Of a DNA stretch of 64,000 nucleotides, positions 1 through 8,364 are shown piece by piece. Under the pieces are notes generated by a model. That model searched no databases. It was not told the origin of the DNA and saw only the letters and a list, made by a program, of their open reading frames with translations. The translations under genes and the position numbers were made by a program. Each line of letters begins with the position of its first letter. The first letter of the stretch is position 1. Origin of the DNA: PGYR01 sp041675005 (GTDB taxonomy: Bacteria; Bacteroidota; Ignavibacteria; Kapaibacteriales; UBA2268); assembly GCA_041675005.1 (NCBI GenBank), contig JBAYUQ010000013.1:17518-81517 (forward strand), read 5' to 3'.

Positions 1-1902
1 AGACTTGGTGAAATAGTAACCGAAGGCACCAAAGGTAGCCAGAAAATACAACCTACGAAAATTAAAGAAGTAAAATACCACGAGATAAAAGAACAAGATG
101 CGGTCAATATGCAAGATCTGAATGCTATTATCCCAGGTGGGTTTATTCAAACTAACTCAAGAGGTGAGTCATTGCTCTACTTACGCGGAGCAGGGGAGAG
201 GTCTATTGCCTTATTTTTTGATGGTATGTATTTCAACATACCATGGGACAATAGAGTAGATTTGAGTATGATACCTACTGATATAATCGGTAATCTGAAA
301 ATTAGCTCGGGTGCAAATTCTGTACTTTACGGAGCAAATGTTCTCGGCGGAGCCGTTAATATAACTACTACAGAGCGAGATAATGATGGTTTAGGTGGTA
401 ATGTAGGTTTACAATTAGGAGAAGGTGGTCGTAAGTATAGTAATGTAAAGTTGGAAGGAAAAGAAGGTAAATTCAACTATATCGGTAATCTTTCTTTTTT
501 AACTAGAGATGGACTAAAAGCACCGAAAGATAATAGCTTTGACTTCAATTTGAATAAAGATAATGACCTAATTACTAATAGCTATAGCGAAAGGATTACA
601 GCATATCTACGTGGTGAATACGAGATAGATGATGAGAATAAAATAGGTGCTTCTTTCAACCATATAGATGGTCAGCAGGGCGCCATTCCCGAAAATTATC
701 CTAATGAAATAACAAGACGTTTTTGGAAATACCCAGAGTGGCTGAGAAGTATAGCAACAGTGAATGGTGAATTCAAATTATCTGAAATGATATCTGTCAA
801 AGGTGCTGTATGGGTAGATAAATTCAACCAAACTATTGAAGATTACAAGTCGATTAGTTTTGCTGAATTGAACGAGAAACAATATGATGAAGATATAACA
901 ACCGGACTGAGAGTTAACTTCTCTGCCAATTTATCAGATAATGATAAATTGAACTTTGCAATAAATGGTTTCAACACTACTCATACAGAAGAGATTGATG
1001 GATTGGATGGTAGTTCTGTTGTAAACGAATATGCACAAATGACTAGTAGCTTCGGCCTAGAGTATAAGCGATTTCTTGGTGATTGGGTGTTCACTATAGG
1101 GAGTTCTTATGATAGATTTGACATTAGTAAAGCTGGTGTCTTCACAGAGGCAGAAGGTAGCTCATTCGATGATATAGCGGGTGTATTGGGTGCAACTTAC
1201 AAGCTAAGTGAATCTACTAATTTATTTGCTAACTTAGGTAAAAAGAACCGATTTCCAACTCTTCGTGAGTCCTACTCAGCAGCTCTAGGAAAATTCGTTG
1301 TTAACCCCGATTTGAAACCAGAATCAGGTCTTCTCTCGGAAGTAGGAATAGATTATCATGGGGAAGATTTGGATGCTACTCTCTCGCTATTTGCAAACAA
1401 CTACACTGATTTGATAGCGCAGTCTTCTGTTCCGGGCGATACTCTAAGACGAAAGCAAAGAGTAAACTTAGATGAAGCAACGATAATGGGTGCAGAGGTA
1501 TTAGTAAAATACTATGTGACAAATGATTTCGATTTGACTGGGCATTTCACCTATATGAATAGTAAAGGAACAGTCGATGGTATAGAGCAGAATTTAGAAT
1601 ACCGACCAGAGATTATAGCTTTCCTACAAGCTGACTGGAGAGTATATGGTGGGTTAGATTTGCTAGCAGAAGCTGATCTAATGGGTAATCAATACGGAAT
1701 CTCAGATTTGGCTGAGGGTTTAGTTCCAATAGATGCTACTACATTGTTCAACCTCAGATTGAGTTATAAAACATTCTACAATGAAAACCTATACACTTTC
1801 TTCATTCGTGCTAACAATCTATTGGATCAAGCAAGACTGAATAAAATAGCTATATCTTCTCCGGGTAGGATGATCTATGGCGGTGTGAATGTTGCGTTTT
1901 AG
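1..1902 (+). CDS. TonB-dependent outer-membrane receptor, 5' end cut by window edge
   Basis: The frame is open from base 1, so the start lies upstream and 633 codons are visible. The first part is a plug domain (AVNMQDLNAIIPGG, then LRGAGERSIALFFDGMYFN and SGANSVLYGANVLGGAVNI, about visible residues 35-130), followed by alternating short beta-strand segments of a 22-strand barrel. It ends in aromatic Phe (GGVNVAF), as outer-membrane proteins do. The family imports siderophores, cobalamin, metals or oligomers using TonB energy. The substrate cannot be told from sequence. The internal ATG at 109 falls inside the plug and is not the real start. The next gene is on the other strand. Confidence 0.9.
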   Translation, partial: RLGEIVTEGTKGSQKIQPTKIKEVKYHEIKEQDAVNMQDLNAIIPGGFIQTNSRGESLLYLRGAGERSIALFFDGMYFNIPWDNRVDLSMIPTDIIGNLKISSGANSVLYGANVLGGAVNITTTERDNDGLGGNVGLQLGEGGRKYSNVKLEGKEGKFNYIGNLSFLTRDGLKAPKDNSFDFNLNKDNDLITNSYSERITAYLRGEYEIDDENKIGASFNHIDGQQGAIPENYPNEITRRFWKYPEWLRSIATVNGEFKLSEMISVKGAVWVDKFNQTIEDYKSISFAELNEKQYDEDITTGLRVNFSANLSDNDKLNFAINGFNTTHTEEIDGLDGSSVVNEYAQMTSSFGLEYKRFLGDWVFTIGSSYDRFDISKAGVFTEAEGSSFDDIAGVLGATYKLSESTNLFANLGKKNRFPTLRESYSAALGKFVVNPDLKPESGLLSEVGIDYHGEDLDATLSLFANNYTDLIAQSSVPGDTLRRKQRVNLDEATIMGAEVLVKYYVTNDFDLTGHFTYMNSKGTVDGIEQNLEYRPEIIAFLQADWRVYGGLDLLAEADLMGNQYGISDLAEGLVPIDATTLFNLRLSYKTFYNENLYTFFIRANNLLDQARLNKIAISSPGRMIYGGVNVAF

Positions 1903-2024
1903 AATATTAACATAAAAATCATTTGCTCTTTACTTCGGCCCCTATCAGTCATTGCTTTCCAGTAATTATGGGAGAAGTAAGTCCGTAGTAGCTTAGTAAT
2001 TCAGAAGTTTTAATGACAATTAAA

Positions 2025-2333
2025 CTACCCAAATATCACAAAAAATAGAATAACCAAGGTGACAAAAACACCTAAACCTATGCTCAAGCCAGTTCTCAAT
2101 GTTCCTTTGAGAGGGAAAAGAATGAGTTTATATATTGCTAGTTGGATTAGAAAAATTACTCCTGCATAGAAAGTGCCGACTATCCAATTACCTATATTTG
2201 CCATCCAATTGAAATTGTAATAACCTTCGTCAACATATAGCAGAACCATAGTAACAATTATGGAACTAATTACCATTGGTGTATATTCTTTATACGATTC
2301 ATTTTTGTTGTATTGGAATGCTGTTGTTGTCAT
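2025..2333 (-). CDS. Small three-helix membrane protein, unknown function
   Basis: 102 residues with three hydrophobic segments (about 19-37, 45-68 and 82-101) separated by short polar loops; the middle loop carries FPLKGTLRTG. No signal peptide cleavage site and no known motif is recognised. It is a single gene on the minus strand between the TonB receptor and the DUF2279 gene, convergent with the receptor. The ATG at 2333 has only a weak purine-rich stretch upstream. A real gene is likely because the protein has a coherent membrane topology. Confidence 0.6.
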   Translation of the reverse strand: MTTTAFQYNKNESYKEYTPMVISSIIVTMVLLYVDEGYYNFNWMANIGNWIVGTFYAGVIFLIQLAIYKLILFPLKGTLRTGLSIGLGVFVTLVILFFVIFG

Positions 2334-2438
2334 ATTTTCATCTATTGTTATAATATAGTTACACTTGATACGCTTTGTTGTTTTAAGTGTTTCAGATTAA
2401 ATGCATAATATTTTATTCATCTTTAGTATATTTGCTAA

Positions 2439-3284
2439 ATGAAAAAGCGACTCTCATTACTCATTTTCTTGTTTTCTTTTGCCTTGAGTAATACTTATGC
2501 AGAAGACACTTTGTCTGTCACCAAATCCATAATATTTGGAGCGGGTACAGTAGGTGGGTTCGCGGCATCTTATATCTTCCAGAGTAATGAATATTGGAAT
2601 GATCCGGCAGAGTGGCACGTTATGGATTGGCAAACAGAATATGACGATGCCCTAATGGCAGATAAACTCGGACATTTCTACTTTTCTTACGCACTTGCTA
2701 ACTCATTTGCAAAGGCGACGGAATGGACTGGACTGGACAAAGAAACATCTGCTTGGGTGGGGTTCGGAGCTTCACTACTTCATCAAACTTATGTAGAAAT
2801 TTACGATGGTTATTCTGACGGTCTACCTTATCTTGGTTTCAGTCGTGGGGATATGATAGCCAACGTACTTGGGGCTTCATATAGCGTAGCGCAATACTAC
2901 GAGCCATATCTAAATTATGTAAAACCAAAGATAAGTTATTATCCATTTACATCTCCTACTCATCCATCAGTTTTTAATGATTATAATAGCACTAATCACT
3001 GGTATAGTATTGATGTAGCTGGTATGTTGGAAATGGATGATAATGCCATACCAGGTATGTTCGCTGTTGCTCTGGGGCATAGTGTAACAGGTATAGACAG
3101 ATACGGAGCGGGAAGACATCAGTTCTATCTGGGGCTAGATGTTAATTGGAATTATTTCAAGCAATTTGAGGTTGTTCAAGATAGTTACTACTTACAATTC
3201 ATCATCAATCTATTCGAAAAATATAAAGTACCACTACCAGCAATCAGGTTGAATAATGGTGTAGATGCCTTTTTAGTTAGGTAA
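2439..3284 (+). CDS. DUF2279 (YfiM-like) periplasmic protein
   Basis: 281 residues with a Sec signal peptide (1-21, ending NTYA). The DUF2279 hallmarks are visible: DKLGHF at about 75-80, HQTYVEIYDGYS at 115-126 and GFSRGDMIANVLG at 133-145. The C-terminal half has strand-like segments with aromatic residues, suggesting outer-membrane or barrel association. Biochemical function is not known. It stands alone and is convergent with the phosphatase gene, 22 bp apart. A TATATTTG element resembling the Bacteroidota -7 box lies only 4 nt before the ATG. Confidence 0.75.
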   Translation: MKKRLSLLIFLFSFALSNTYAEDTLSVTKSIIFGAGTVGGFAASYIFQSNEYWNDPAEWHVMDWQTEYDDALMADKLGHFYFSYALANSFAKATEWTGLDKETSAWVGFGASLLHQTYVEIYDGYSDGLPYLGFSRGDMIANVLGASYSVAQYYEPYLNYVKPKISYYPFTSPTHPSVFNDYNSTNHWYSIDVAGMLEMDDNAIPGMFAVALGHSVTGIDRYGAGRHQFYLGLDVNWNYFKQFEVVQDSYYLQFIINLFEKYKVPLPAIRLNNGVDAFLVR

Positions 3285-3306
3285 ATTAAGTCGTTTGAGT
3301 CTTCTG

Positions 3307-4566
3307 TCAGCTATCTCTTTTGATAACTACCAATGTCTTATCATCATTGTAGATAGAATTTGCAGAGAAATGTTGGACTTTCTCTAAGAGGATATAAGCT
3401 ATTTCCTTGCAGCTTCGTTCGTGATTTTCTTTGATGATTTCCATTATTCTCTTCTCACCGAATAGATCACCTTCAGCATTCATAGCTTCAGAAATTCCAT
3501 CTGTGTAAAGTACTAGTGTGTCGCCTTGTAGCATTCGGCAATTCTCGAGCTTGTACTTCTGATTTGGCATAATGCCTAGGAATCCACCAGTAGGGGGCAA
3601 ATCTTGGAATTTATCTTTCGATGGGCGATAGTGAATAGGTGGGCAATGCCCAGCATTAGCATATAGTATCAGCCGGTTAGACGATAGTGTTAGCTCACCA
3701 TAGAACAAAGTAACGAATCTCTCACGCGAAAAAGTTCTGTTGATTATATTATTCAATCGACCAAACATATTAGATATTTTAGGTGAGAAACCCATAGCCA
3801 TACGAACTGCACCAGACACGAATAGAGCTTGGATAGCAGCAGGCATACCTTTGCTAGCACAATCGCATATCAGAACTCCTAGCGATTCTTCTTCCGTTTC
3901 ACTAGCATTATTACGTATATAATCGAAATAATCACCACCGACTTGTTGATCTGGGACGCATACGCCAAATAGTTTGTAATCTTGAAATTCTGTGTAATGT
4001 TCAGGGAGCAAGTTACGCTGTATCTCGCCGGCTTTGTTAAGCTCTTTGCCGTAGTTTTCATCTTTCTTTTTGATAGCCAAATCACGAATTGCAATAGTTG
4101 CTAATCGAGCTATTATCCTTAGATTATCGAAGAAATCATCGTTGAATTCCTCAGCGTTGAATCCAAGTAAATACTCGAAGTATTTACCCGATTGCAAGTG
4201 AATAACCTCGCCAACTCCTATTCCGGCATAGTTACCTATACCAAATTTTATAAGCTCTTCGTTAGACTCGTGGCTATTAAGTACTTTTTCACTTCTAAGT
4301 GTTAGTAATTCCTTGTGGAATAATTCATCTGTAAGGGAATGTGAAAATCCGAGTGGAATCTCGCGCATTTCCCCTGCCTGAAACTGTAGTACATAAGCGA
4401 ACTTGTCTGGAATAAGTTTCCAGACCCTTCCGCCCGTAATTTTTTTGTCAGTAGATTGTATTAATTGCTCTACGAAATCAGAAAGAATCTCTAACTCATT
4501 ATCATAATCATTAGCAGTTACATCGTCTAGTATCTGCTCTAGTTCAGCTTGATTCTTGTTAATCAA
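3307..4566 (-). CDS. GAF-like / SpoIIE (PP2C-type) serine phosphatase
   Basis: 419 residues. The N-terminal ~170 residues look like a GAF-type sensor; residues ~195-418 are a SpoIIE/RsbU phosphatase with the metal-binding motifs GGDYFD (210-215), CDCASKGMPAA (234-244) and YTDGISEA near 363. The linker AGEIQRNLLPEH is typical of RsbU-like enzymes. Such proteins dephosphorylate anti-anti-sigma factors in partner-switching stress signalling; no partner STAS or kinase gene is in this window. The start appears to be TTG, 2 bp after the dapA stop, so it is probably translated from the dapA mRNA. No nearer ATG exists. Confidence 0.85.
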   Translation of the reverse strand: MINKNQAELEQILDDVTANDYDNELEILSDFVEQLIQSTDKKITGGRVWKLIPDKFAYVLQFQAGEMREIPLGFSHSLTDELFHKELLTLRSEKVLNSHESNEELIKFGIGNYAGIGVGEVIHLQSGKYFEYLLGFNAEEFNDDFFDNLRIIARLATIAIRDLAIKKKDENYGKELNKAGEIQRNLLPEHYTEFQDYKLFGVCVPDQQVGGDYFDYIRNNASETEEESLGVLICDCASKGMPAAIQALFVSGAVRMAMGFSPKISNMFGRLNNIINRTFSRERFVTLFYGELTLSSNRLILYANAGHCPPIHYRPSKDKFQDLPPTGGFLGIMPNQKYKLENCRMLQGDTLVLYTDGISEAMNAEGDLFGEKRIMEIIKENHERSCKEIAYILLEKVQHFSANSIYNDDKTLVVIKRDS

Positions 4567-4568
4567 AT

Positions 4569-5459
4569 TTAGATTAGTCCAACTTTTTGTAGTGCATTTT
4601 TGATTTTCTCGCGTCCGCCATCCGTTATTTGCATTAGAGGCATACGGAATCTATCTTCCATCATTCCCATCATTTGCAGAGCAGTTTTAGCTGGTACAGG
4701 ATTCGGCTCTATGAAATTTAACTTCATTAGATCTAATAGTTTGTATTGCAATTCTCTTGCTTCGGCGAATTTGCCCTCTAAAGCGAAGTTCACAAGGTCG
4801 GAGAACATTTTCGGCGTATAGTTAGATAATACAGAAATAACGCCATCTACACCTGCTGCTATAAGCGGTAGAGTGATTGCATCATCACCCGACAGAACTG
4901 AAAAATTTTCTGGAGCGTGTTGCACCATTGTCATTATTTGTTCCATATCTCCAGATGCTTCTTTTGTAGCGACTATGTTTTCGCATTCTTCAGCTAAGCG
5001 AAGTTGAATTTCAGGTAATATATTCACACCCGAGCGGCCTGGTACATTGTAAACTATATGCGGCATATCAACTGCTTCCGAAATTAATCGGTAGTGATTG
5101 TATAATCCTTCTTGAGATGGTTTATTATAGTACGGAGCTACAAGCAAAGTAGCATCTGCTCCTAATTCCTTAGCAATGAGAGATAAATCTATAGTAGCTT
5201 GGGTATTATTAGAACCAGAACCAGCTATGATAGGTACACGCTTGTTAACGTGCTCAATTGCAGTAGTGAACATAGCAACTTTCTCTTTAGTAGAAAGCGT
5301 AGCCGATTCACCAGTAGATCCACATACTACTATACCGTTCACACCGTTGGCTATCTGGTGATCTAGGTGCTTTTTGAATGCTTCGAAGTCGATTGACAAG
5401 TCAGAATTAAAAGGCGTTACAATCGCTGTATATGTACCACGGAATAGTTTACCACTCAT
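4569..5459 (-). CDS. dapA: 4-hydroxy-tetrahydrodipicolinate synthase
   Basis: 296 residues from the ATG at 5459 (MSGKLFRGTYTAIVTPF). Condenses pyruvate with aspartate semialdehyde, the first step of the diaminopimelate/lysine branch. Visible motifs: GSTGES substrate loop, YNVPGRSG with the catalytic Tyr, TKEASGD with the Schiff-base Lys and SGDDAITLP. Length matches the family (about 292). A TTG-started extension to 5486 is possible, but ATG 5459 has AGGT about 7 nt upstream and the inferred transcription start (about 5484) lies inside the extension. Followed 2 bp later by the SpoIIE phosphatase. Confidence 0.95.
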   Translation of the reverse strand: MSGKLFRGTYTAIVTPFNSDLSIDFEAFKKHLDHQIANGVNGIVVCGSTGESATLSTKEKVAMFTTAIEHVNKRVPIIAGSGSNNTQATIDLSLIAKELGADATLLVAPYYNKPSQEGLYNHYRLISEAVDMPHIVYNVPGRSGVNILPEIQLRLAEECENIVATKEASGDMEQIMTMVQHAPENFSVLSGDDAITLPLIAAGVDGVISVLSNYTPKMFSDLVNFALEGKFAEARELQYKLLDLMKLNFIEPNPVPAKTALQMMGMMEDRFRMPLMQITDGGREKIKNALQKVGLI

Positions 5460-5490
5460 AGATTTACCTAAATTGATTAGAATCAAAAAA

Positions 5491-5521
5491 CAAAAATAAT
5501 AAAATTAACAACGATAATCAA
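5491..5521 (-). promoter_or_regulatory. Bacteroidota-type promoter for dapA
   Basis: On the minus strand TTG (5521-5519), 20 bp, then TATTTTTG (5498-5491), matching the Bacteroidota -33/-7 pattern TTTG-N(17-20)-TAnnTTTG. It predicts transcription starting near 5484 and a leader of about 25 nt before ATG 5459. Assigned by consensus only. Confidence 0.45.
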
Positions 5522-5630
5522 TGAGAAAGAAAGTTGAGAACCTCATTAACTGTCTTTTTTATTTTATTTGAAACAAATAATAAAGCAATTATGTTATATT
5601 CTATTGTTATCAACTTTAGGAAAAAAGTAA

Positions 5631-6812
5631 ATGAGAGTCATTTTATTAGCACTGATAATTTTAAGTAGTTCTTTGTATGGTCAGGAAAGGTTTATAGTAG
5701 TTCATAGTCCATTTGAACATACTGCAGATACTATCCCATTCGTCAATTATGATACTACAATAGAAAGAGAAACCACTGATTTTTATATTGGAGATTATAG
5801 TGATGAGGTAATTGATTTGCCACAAGTGCCAGCTACTGAAGGACTATATGATTCAAGTCATTTTACTACGAGGAAAGTTGCTTCCGATTATTATGATATT
5901 ACACAATACCCAATTAGAACCAGTGTTAAGCTATACTCAATGTACGAAGGTAAACTATACTTTTTTTGTTCGGGTAGTTTGATAGGTGATAACTTCGTAT
6001 TGACCGCGGCTCATTGTGTATCAGAAATTGATGAAAACTACTTGAAAGGGGATTCAATAATGGTTGCACCAGTTTTCAATAATGGGGAATTCAATAAAGA
6101 ATTTGAAACTAGTTACGTAAATAAAATCTATTTCCTGAAGGACTGGCGATTAGGTACGACTGATCTAGCTCTATTGCAATTAGAAAAAAATATTGGTGAG
6201 TCAACTGGTTGGCTGAGTATTGGATTTGATAAAGTTGATAGTTCATTTCAAGATGGGATTTTCTTTAAATTCAGCTACCCAGGTACAAAAGAAACATTTG
6301 ACACAGTTAATTATAACGGTGATGATTTATATTATTACTATGGGTTATGCGATTATATTTCTAGCAACGATTATGGAGCCGTCGGAGCTAGGGGTATTCG
6401 TGGAGAAAGTGGTAGCTCATTAATAAAAATAAAAAATCTTAAAGAATATACAACTTTTGGTGCTTTTACTTTTTCAAATTATTTACGTCACTCGAGAATC
6501 ACTAATGACATATTCTATACATTCAAGAGTATCTTAGAAGAAGATTTCATAACTGATGTTAAAAATGAAGAAATTACTACAAATTATTCACTCTACCCAA
6601 ACCCTGCTTCGAACAAAATACAGCTCAAATCACCAAATGAAAAAGTAATAACTCGGTTAATCATTATGGATAATCAAAGTAGAGAGGTAATGGAAATTAC
6701 CAATCTTGGTAATGGAAGTTCAATTGATATTTCTACATTAGCAAGTGGATTTTATTATTTGAAAATAGAATCTAACAATCAAATGGAAATACTAAAGTTT
6801 ATTAAGATTTAA
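5631..6812 (+). CDS. Secreted trypsin-like serine protease with T9SS sorting domain
   Basis: 393 residues. Signal peptide at 1-17 (ends SLYG). The S1 catalytic triad is visible as TAAHC (His128), TTDLALL (Asp178) and GESGSS (Ser260), spaced as in chymotrypsin/V8-like enzymes. The last ~75 residues (YSLYPNPASNKIQL ... ISTLASGFYYLKIE ... KFIKI) form a type A C-terminal sorting domain, so the enzyme is inferred to leave the cell through type IX secretion. AGGAAAAAAG precedes the ATG. Single gene, no operon partner. A second, shorter S1-like protease lies at 46717-47586. Confidence 0.88.
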   Translation: MRVILLALIILSSSLYGQERFIVVHSPFEHTADTIPFVNYDTTIERETTDFYIGDYSDEVIDLPQVPATEGLYDSSHFTTRKVASDYYDITQYPIRTSVKLYSMYEGKLYFFCSGSLIGDNFVLTAAHCVSEIDENYLKGDSIMVAPVFNNGEFNKEFETSYVNKIYFLKDWRLGTTDLALLQLEKNIGESTGWLSIGFDKVDSSFQDGIFFKFSYPGTKETFDTVNYNGDDLYYYYGLCDYISSNDYGAVGARGIRGESGSSLIKIKNLKEYTTFGAFTFSNYLRHSRITNDIFYTFKSILEEDFITDVKNEEITTNYSLYPNPASNKIQLKSPNEKVITRLIIMDNQSREVMEITNLGNGSSIDISTLASGFYYLKIESNNQMEILKFIKI

Positions 6813-6888
6813 TTTAGATAAACTTCGCAGGTCAACCTGGTATAAGGCTGTATAAAGGGTTAGATTATATCAAAATATCTACTATAGT

Positions 6889-6950
6889 ATTCCTCTCTTT
6901 AAGCGTAGCGAAAGAGGGGTGGCAGTCACGCAAAGCGAGACTGACGGGGT
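6889..6950. repeat. REP-like double-hairpin intergenic element
   Basis: Two adjacent hairpins in a 300-bp gap. The first has arms ctcttt (6895-6900) and aaagag (6911-6916) around a GC-rich turn. The second has cagtc (6923-6927) and gactg (6939-6943), with inner cgc-aaa-gcg pairing. The element is GC-richer than its surroundings and not followed by a T-run, so it resembles a dispersed palindromic element more than a terminator. No second copy was noticed in this window. The rest of 6813-7045 shows nothing recognisable. Confidence 0.45.
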
Positions 6951-7045
6951 GTTTATAATCAACAATAGATATTTAGTTACACTAAAGTCTTTATGAATTA
7001 TTATCAGTTCCTAAGCATTATGTCTCTTGATAAATTTGCTTTGCA

Positions 7046-7080
7046 CAAAAAAAAAGACCATCATTGTAAAATGATGGTCT
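7046..7080 (-). terminator. Rho-independent terminator of the 7121-7603 lipoprotein gene
   Basis: Perfect 11-bp stem agaccatcatt (7055-7065) / aatgatggtct (7070-7080) with a GTAA loop, followed on the minus strand by about ten T residues. It sits about 40 bp after the lipoprotein stop codon. Confidence 0.9.
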
Positions 7081-7120
7081 CTGATAAATATTCCAAATTC
7101 CTTTTCATTAAATTCTAAAT

Positions 7121-7603
7121 TTATTGTCTCGGCGTATAGAATTTACCAGAGACAGATTTAGTAGAGTTATCTTCGATATTTGTACCAGTAAAAGTAAAAG
7201 TACCTTTTATTTCAGTATCTGTAATTTCTGTAATTTCACAGTTCCCACTTATATCAGTCCAAATTTTTACAATACTGTTTGGTGGGTAACCTTCCGATTC
7301 TTCATAAAAACAGATGGCCAAATATTTACCTACAGCTGGTTCACCAGTTATCTTATCTAATTTTACACTTATAGAAGTGATTTTAGTAGGGTTAGTCAAT
7401 GGTTCAGCTACATAAAGGCCAGTTACATGGTTTGAAAAATTATTATAGACCGCATTTTGGGCTGCCCAATTATTTCCACCAACAGAAGCTGTCATTTCAC
7501 CTATCTTTGGTTCTGAAGGTCCAGTTGGTTCATCATCACCACAAGACACCATAAATAATGACATTGCTAAAGTTACAGTTAATAGCACAAGTAATTTTTT
7601 CAT
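7121..7603 (-). CDS. Small lipoprotein, unknown function
   Basis: 160 residues from ATG 7603. A lipoprotein signal with lipobox MVSCGDDE places the lipidated Cys near residue 22, followed by a short acidic/proline linker. The mature part is beta-rich with the segment SVGGNNWAAQNA, seen in small Bacteroidota lipoproteins of the DUF6252 sort (from memory, weak). TTGAGGAATTCT gives a good Shine-Dalgarno site for ATG 7603; the in-frame TTG at 7615 overlaps that site and is not a start. Monocistronic, with its own strong terminator. Confidence 0.75.
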   Translation of the reverse strand: MKKLLVLLTVTLAMSLFMVSCGDDEPTGPSEPKIGEMTASVGGNNWAAQNAVYNNFSNHVTGLYVAEPLTNPTKITSISVKLDKITGEPAVGKYLAICFYEESEGYPPNSIVKIWTDISGNCEITEITDTEIKGTFTFTGTNIEDNSTKSVSGKFYTPRQ

Positions 7604-7696
7604 AGAATTCCTCAAATTTTGTTAAAGTAAATACGTTTATAAGTCCAAAATAACATAATTTTGAATAATACAAAAGAACAAAATCCCAAATTATAA

Positions 7697-8296
7697 ATGT
7701 TTTCACTCCTTATCTCCTTCATCGTTATGCTTAATCCTATAGCGCTATTCTTATATTTGCAACCGATTATGCTCGAATTAGATCATAAAGCATTTAGGAA
7801 AGTATTATTAAAAGCATCGATAACATCATTTCTAATTTATCTAGTTTTCTTCTTATTTGGTGATATTATATTTACTCAAGTATTGCATATTAACTTCGAA
7901 TCCTTCAGAATATTCGGTGGCATAGTGCTATTTTCTTTTGCATATTTCTACATTGTAAAAGGGCAGAAGGCAATGCTGAAAATGAAGGAAAACCTAGATG
8001 ATTTGGCAAATGAAATTGCACTACCGTTTATGGTTGGGGCAGGGACTATCTCGCTTGCTATTCTGATGAAAGAACAGCTAGATTACACTTGGGGAATAGC
8101 CACTTTAGTGTTATCTATGATTATATGCTTTATCTTAGTAATGGCTCTTAAATTTGTTCGTGATAAGCTGAAAAAGGAGAAATTCCGTATTGCCTTCGAT
8201 AAGAATATGGAAATCGCAGTTAGGTTGAATGGGTTTTTCGTTGGGGCTATCGGTATCAATATGATGAATACTGGTATCCAGAATATGTATTTCTAA
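7697..8296 (+). CDS. MarC-family integral membrane protein
   Basis: 199 residues with six hydrophobic segments. The N-terminus (FIVMLNPIALFLYL), the FRIFGGIVLFSFAYFYI stretch and the C-terminal RLNGFFVGAIGINMMNTGI match the MarC/UPF0056 fold; usual length is about 200-220. The family has no firmly established transport substrate. A possible promoter -7 box TAATTTTG lies at 7656-7663, with only a weak -33 element. It is convergent with the large surface-protein gene. Confidence 0.82.
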   Translation: MFSLLISFIVMLNPIALFLYLQPIMLELDHKAFRKVLLKASITSFLIYLVFFLFGDIIFTQVLHINFESFRIFGGIVLFSFAYFYIVKGQKAMLKMKENLDDLANEIALPFMVGAGTISLAILMKEQLDYTWGIATLVLSMIICFILVMALKFVRDKLKKEKFRIAFDKNMEIAVRLNGFFVGAIGINMMNTGIQNMYF

Positions 8297-8311
8297 TTGC
8301 ATGTATATAAA

Positions 8312-8335
8312 AATCCCAACACTAGTGCAGGGATT
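8312..8335 (-). terminator. Hairpin terminator of the 8365-10770 gene
   Basis: Stem aatccc (8312-8317) / gggatt (8330-8335) with extra pairing cac/gtg inside; on the minus strand it is followed by TTTTTATAT. The same stem and loop design recurs at 10940-10966 behind the M16 peptidase gene. Confidence 0.7.
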
Positions 8336-8364
8336 GTAAATATATATCTTAATAATAGGTGTGT

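Noticed and set aside
3740..4094. Short ORFs inside the SpoIIE phosphatase gene
   Set aside because: Shadow frames of a clearly conserved coding sequence.
5460..5486. TTG-started N-terminal extension of dapA
   Set aside because: It lies at the inferred transcription start and the ATG at 5459 has its own ribosome site and matches the family N-terminus.
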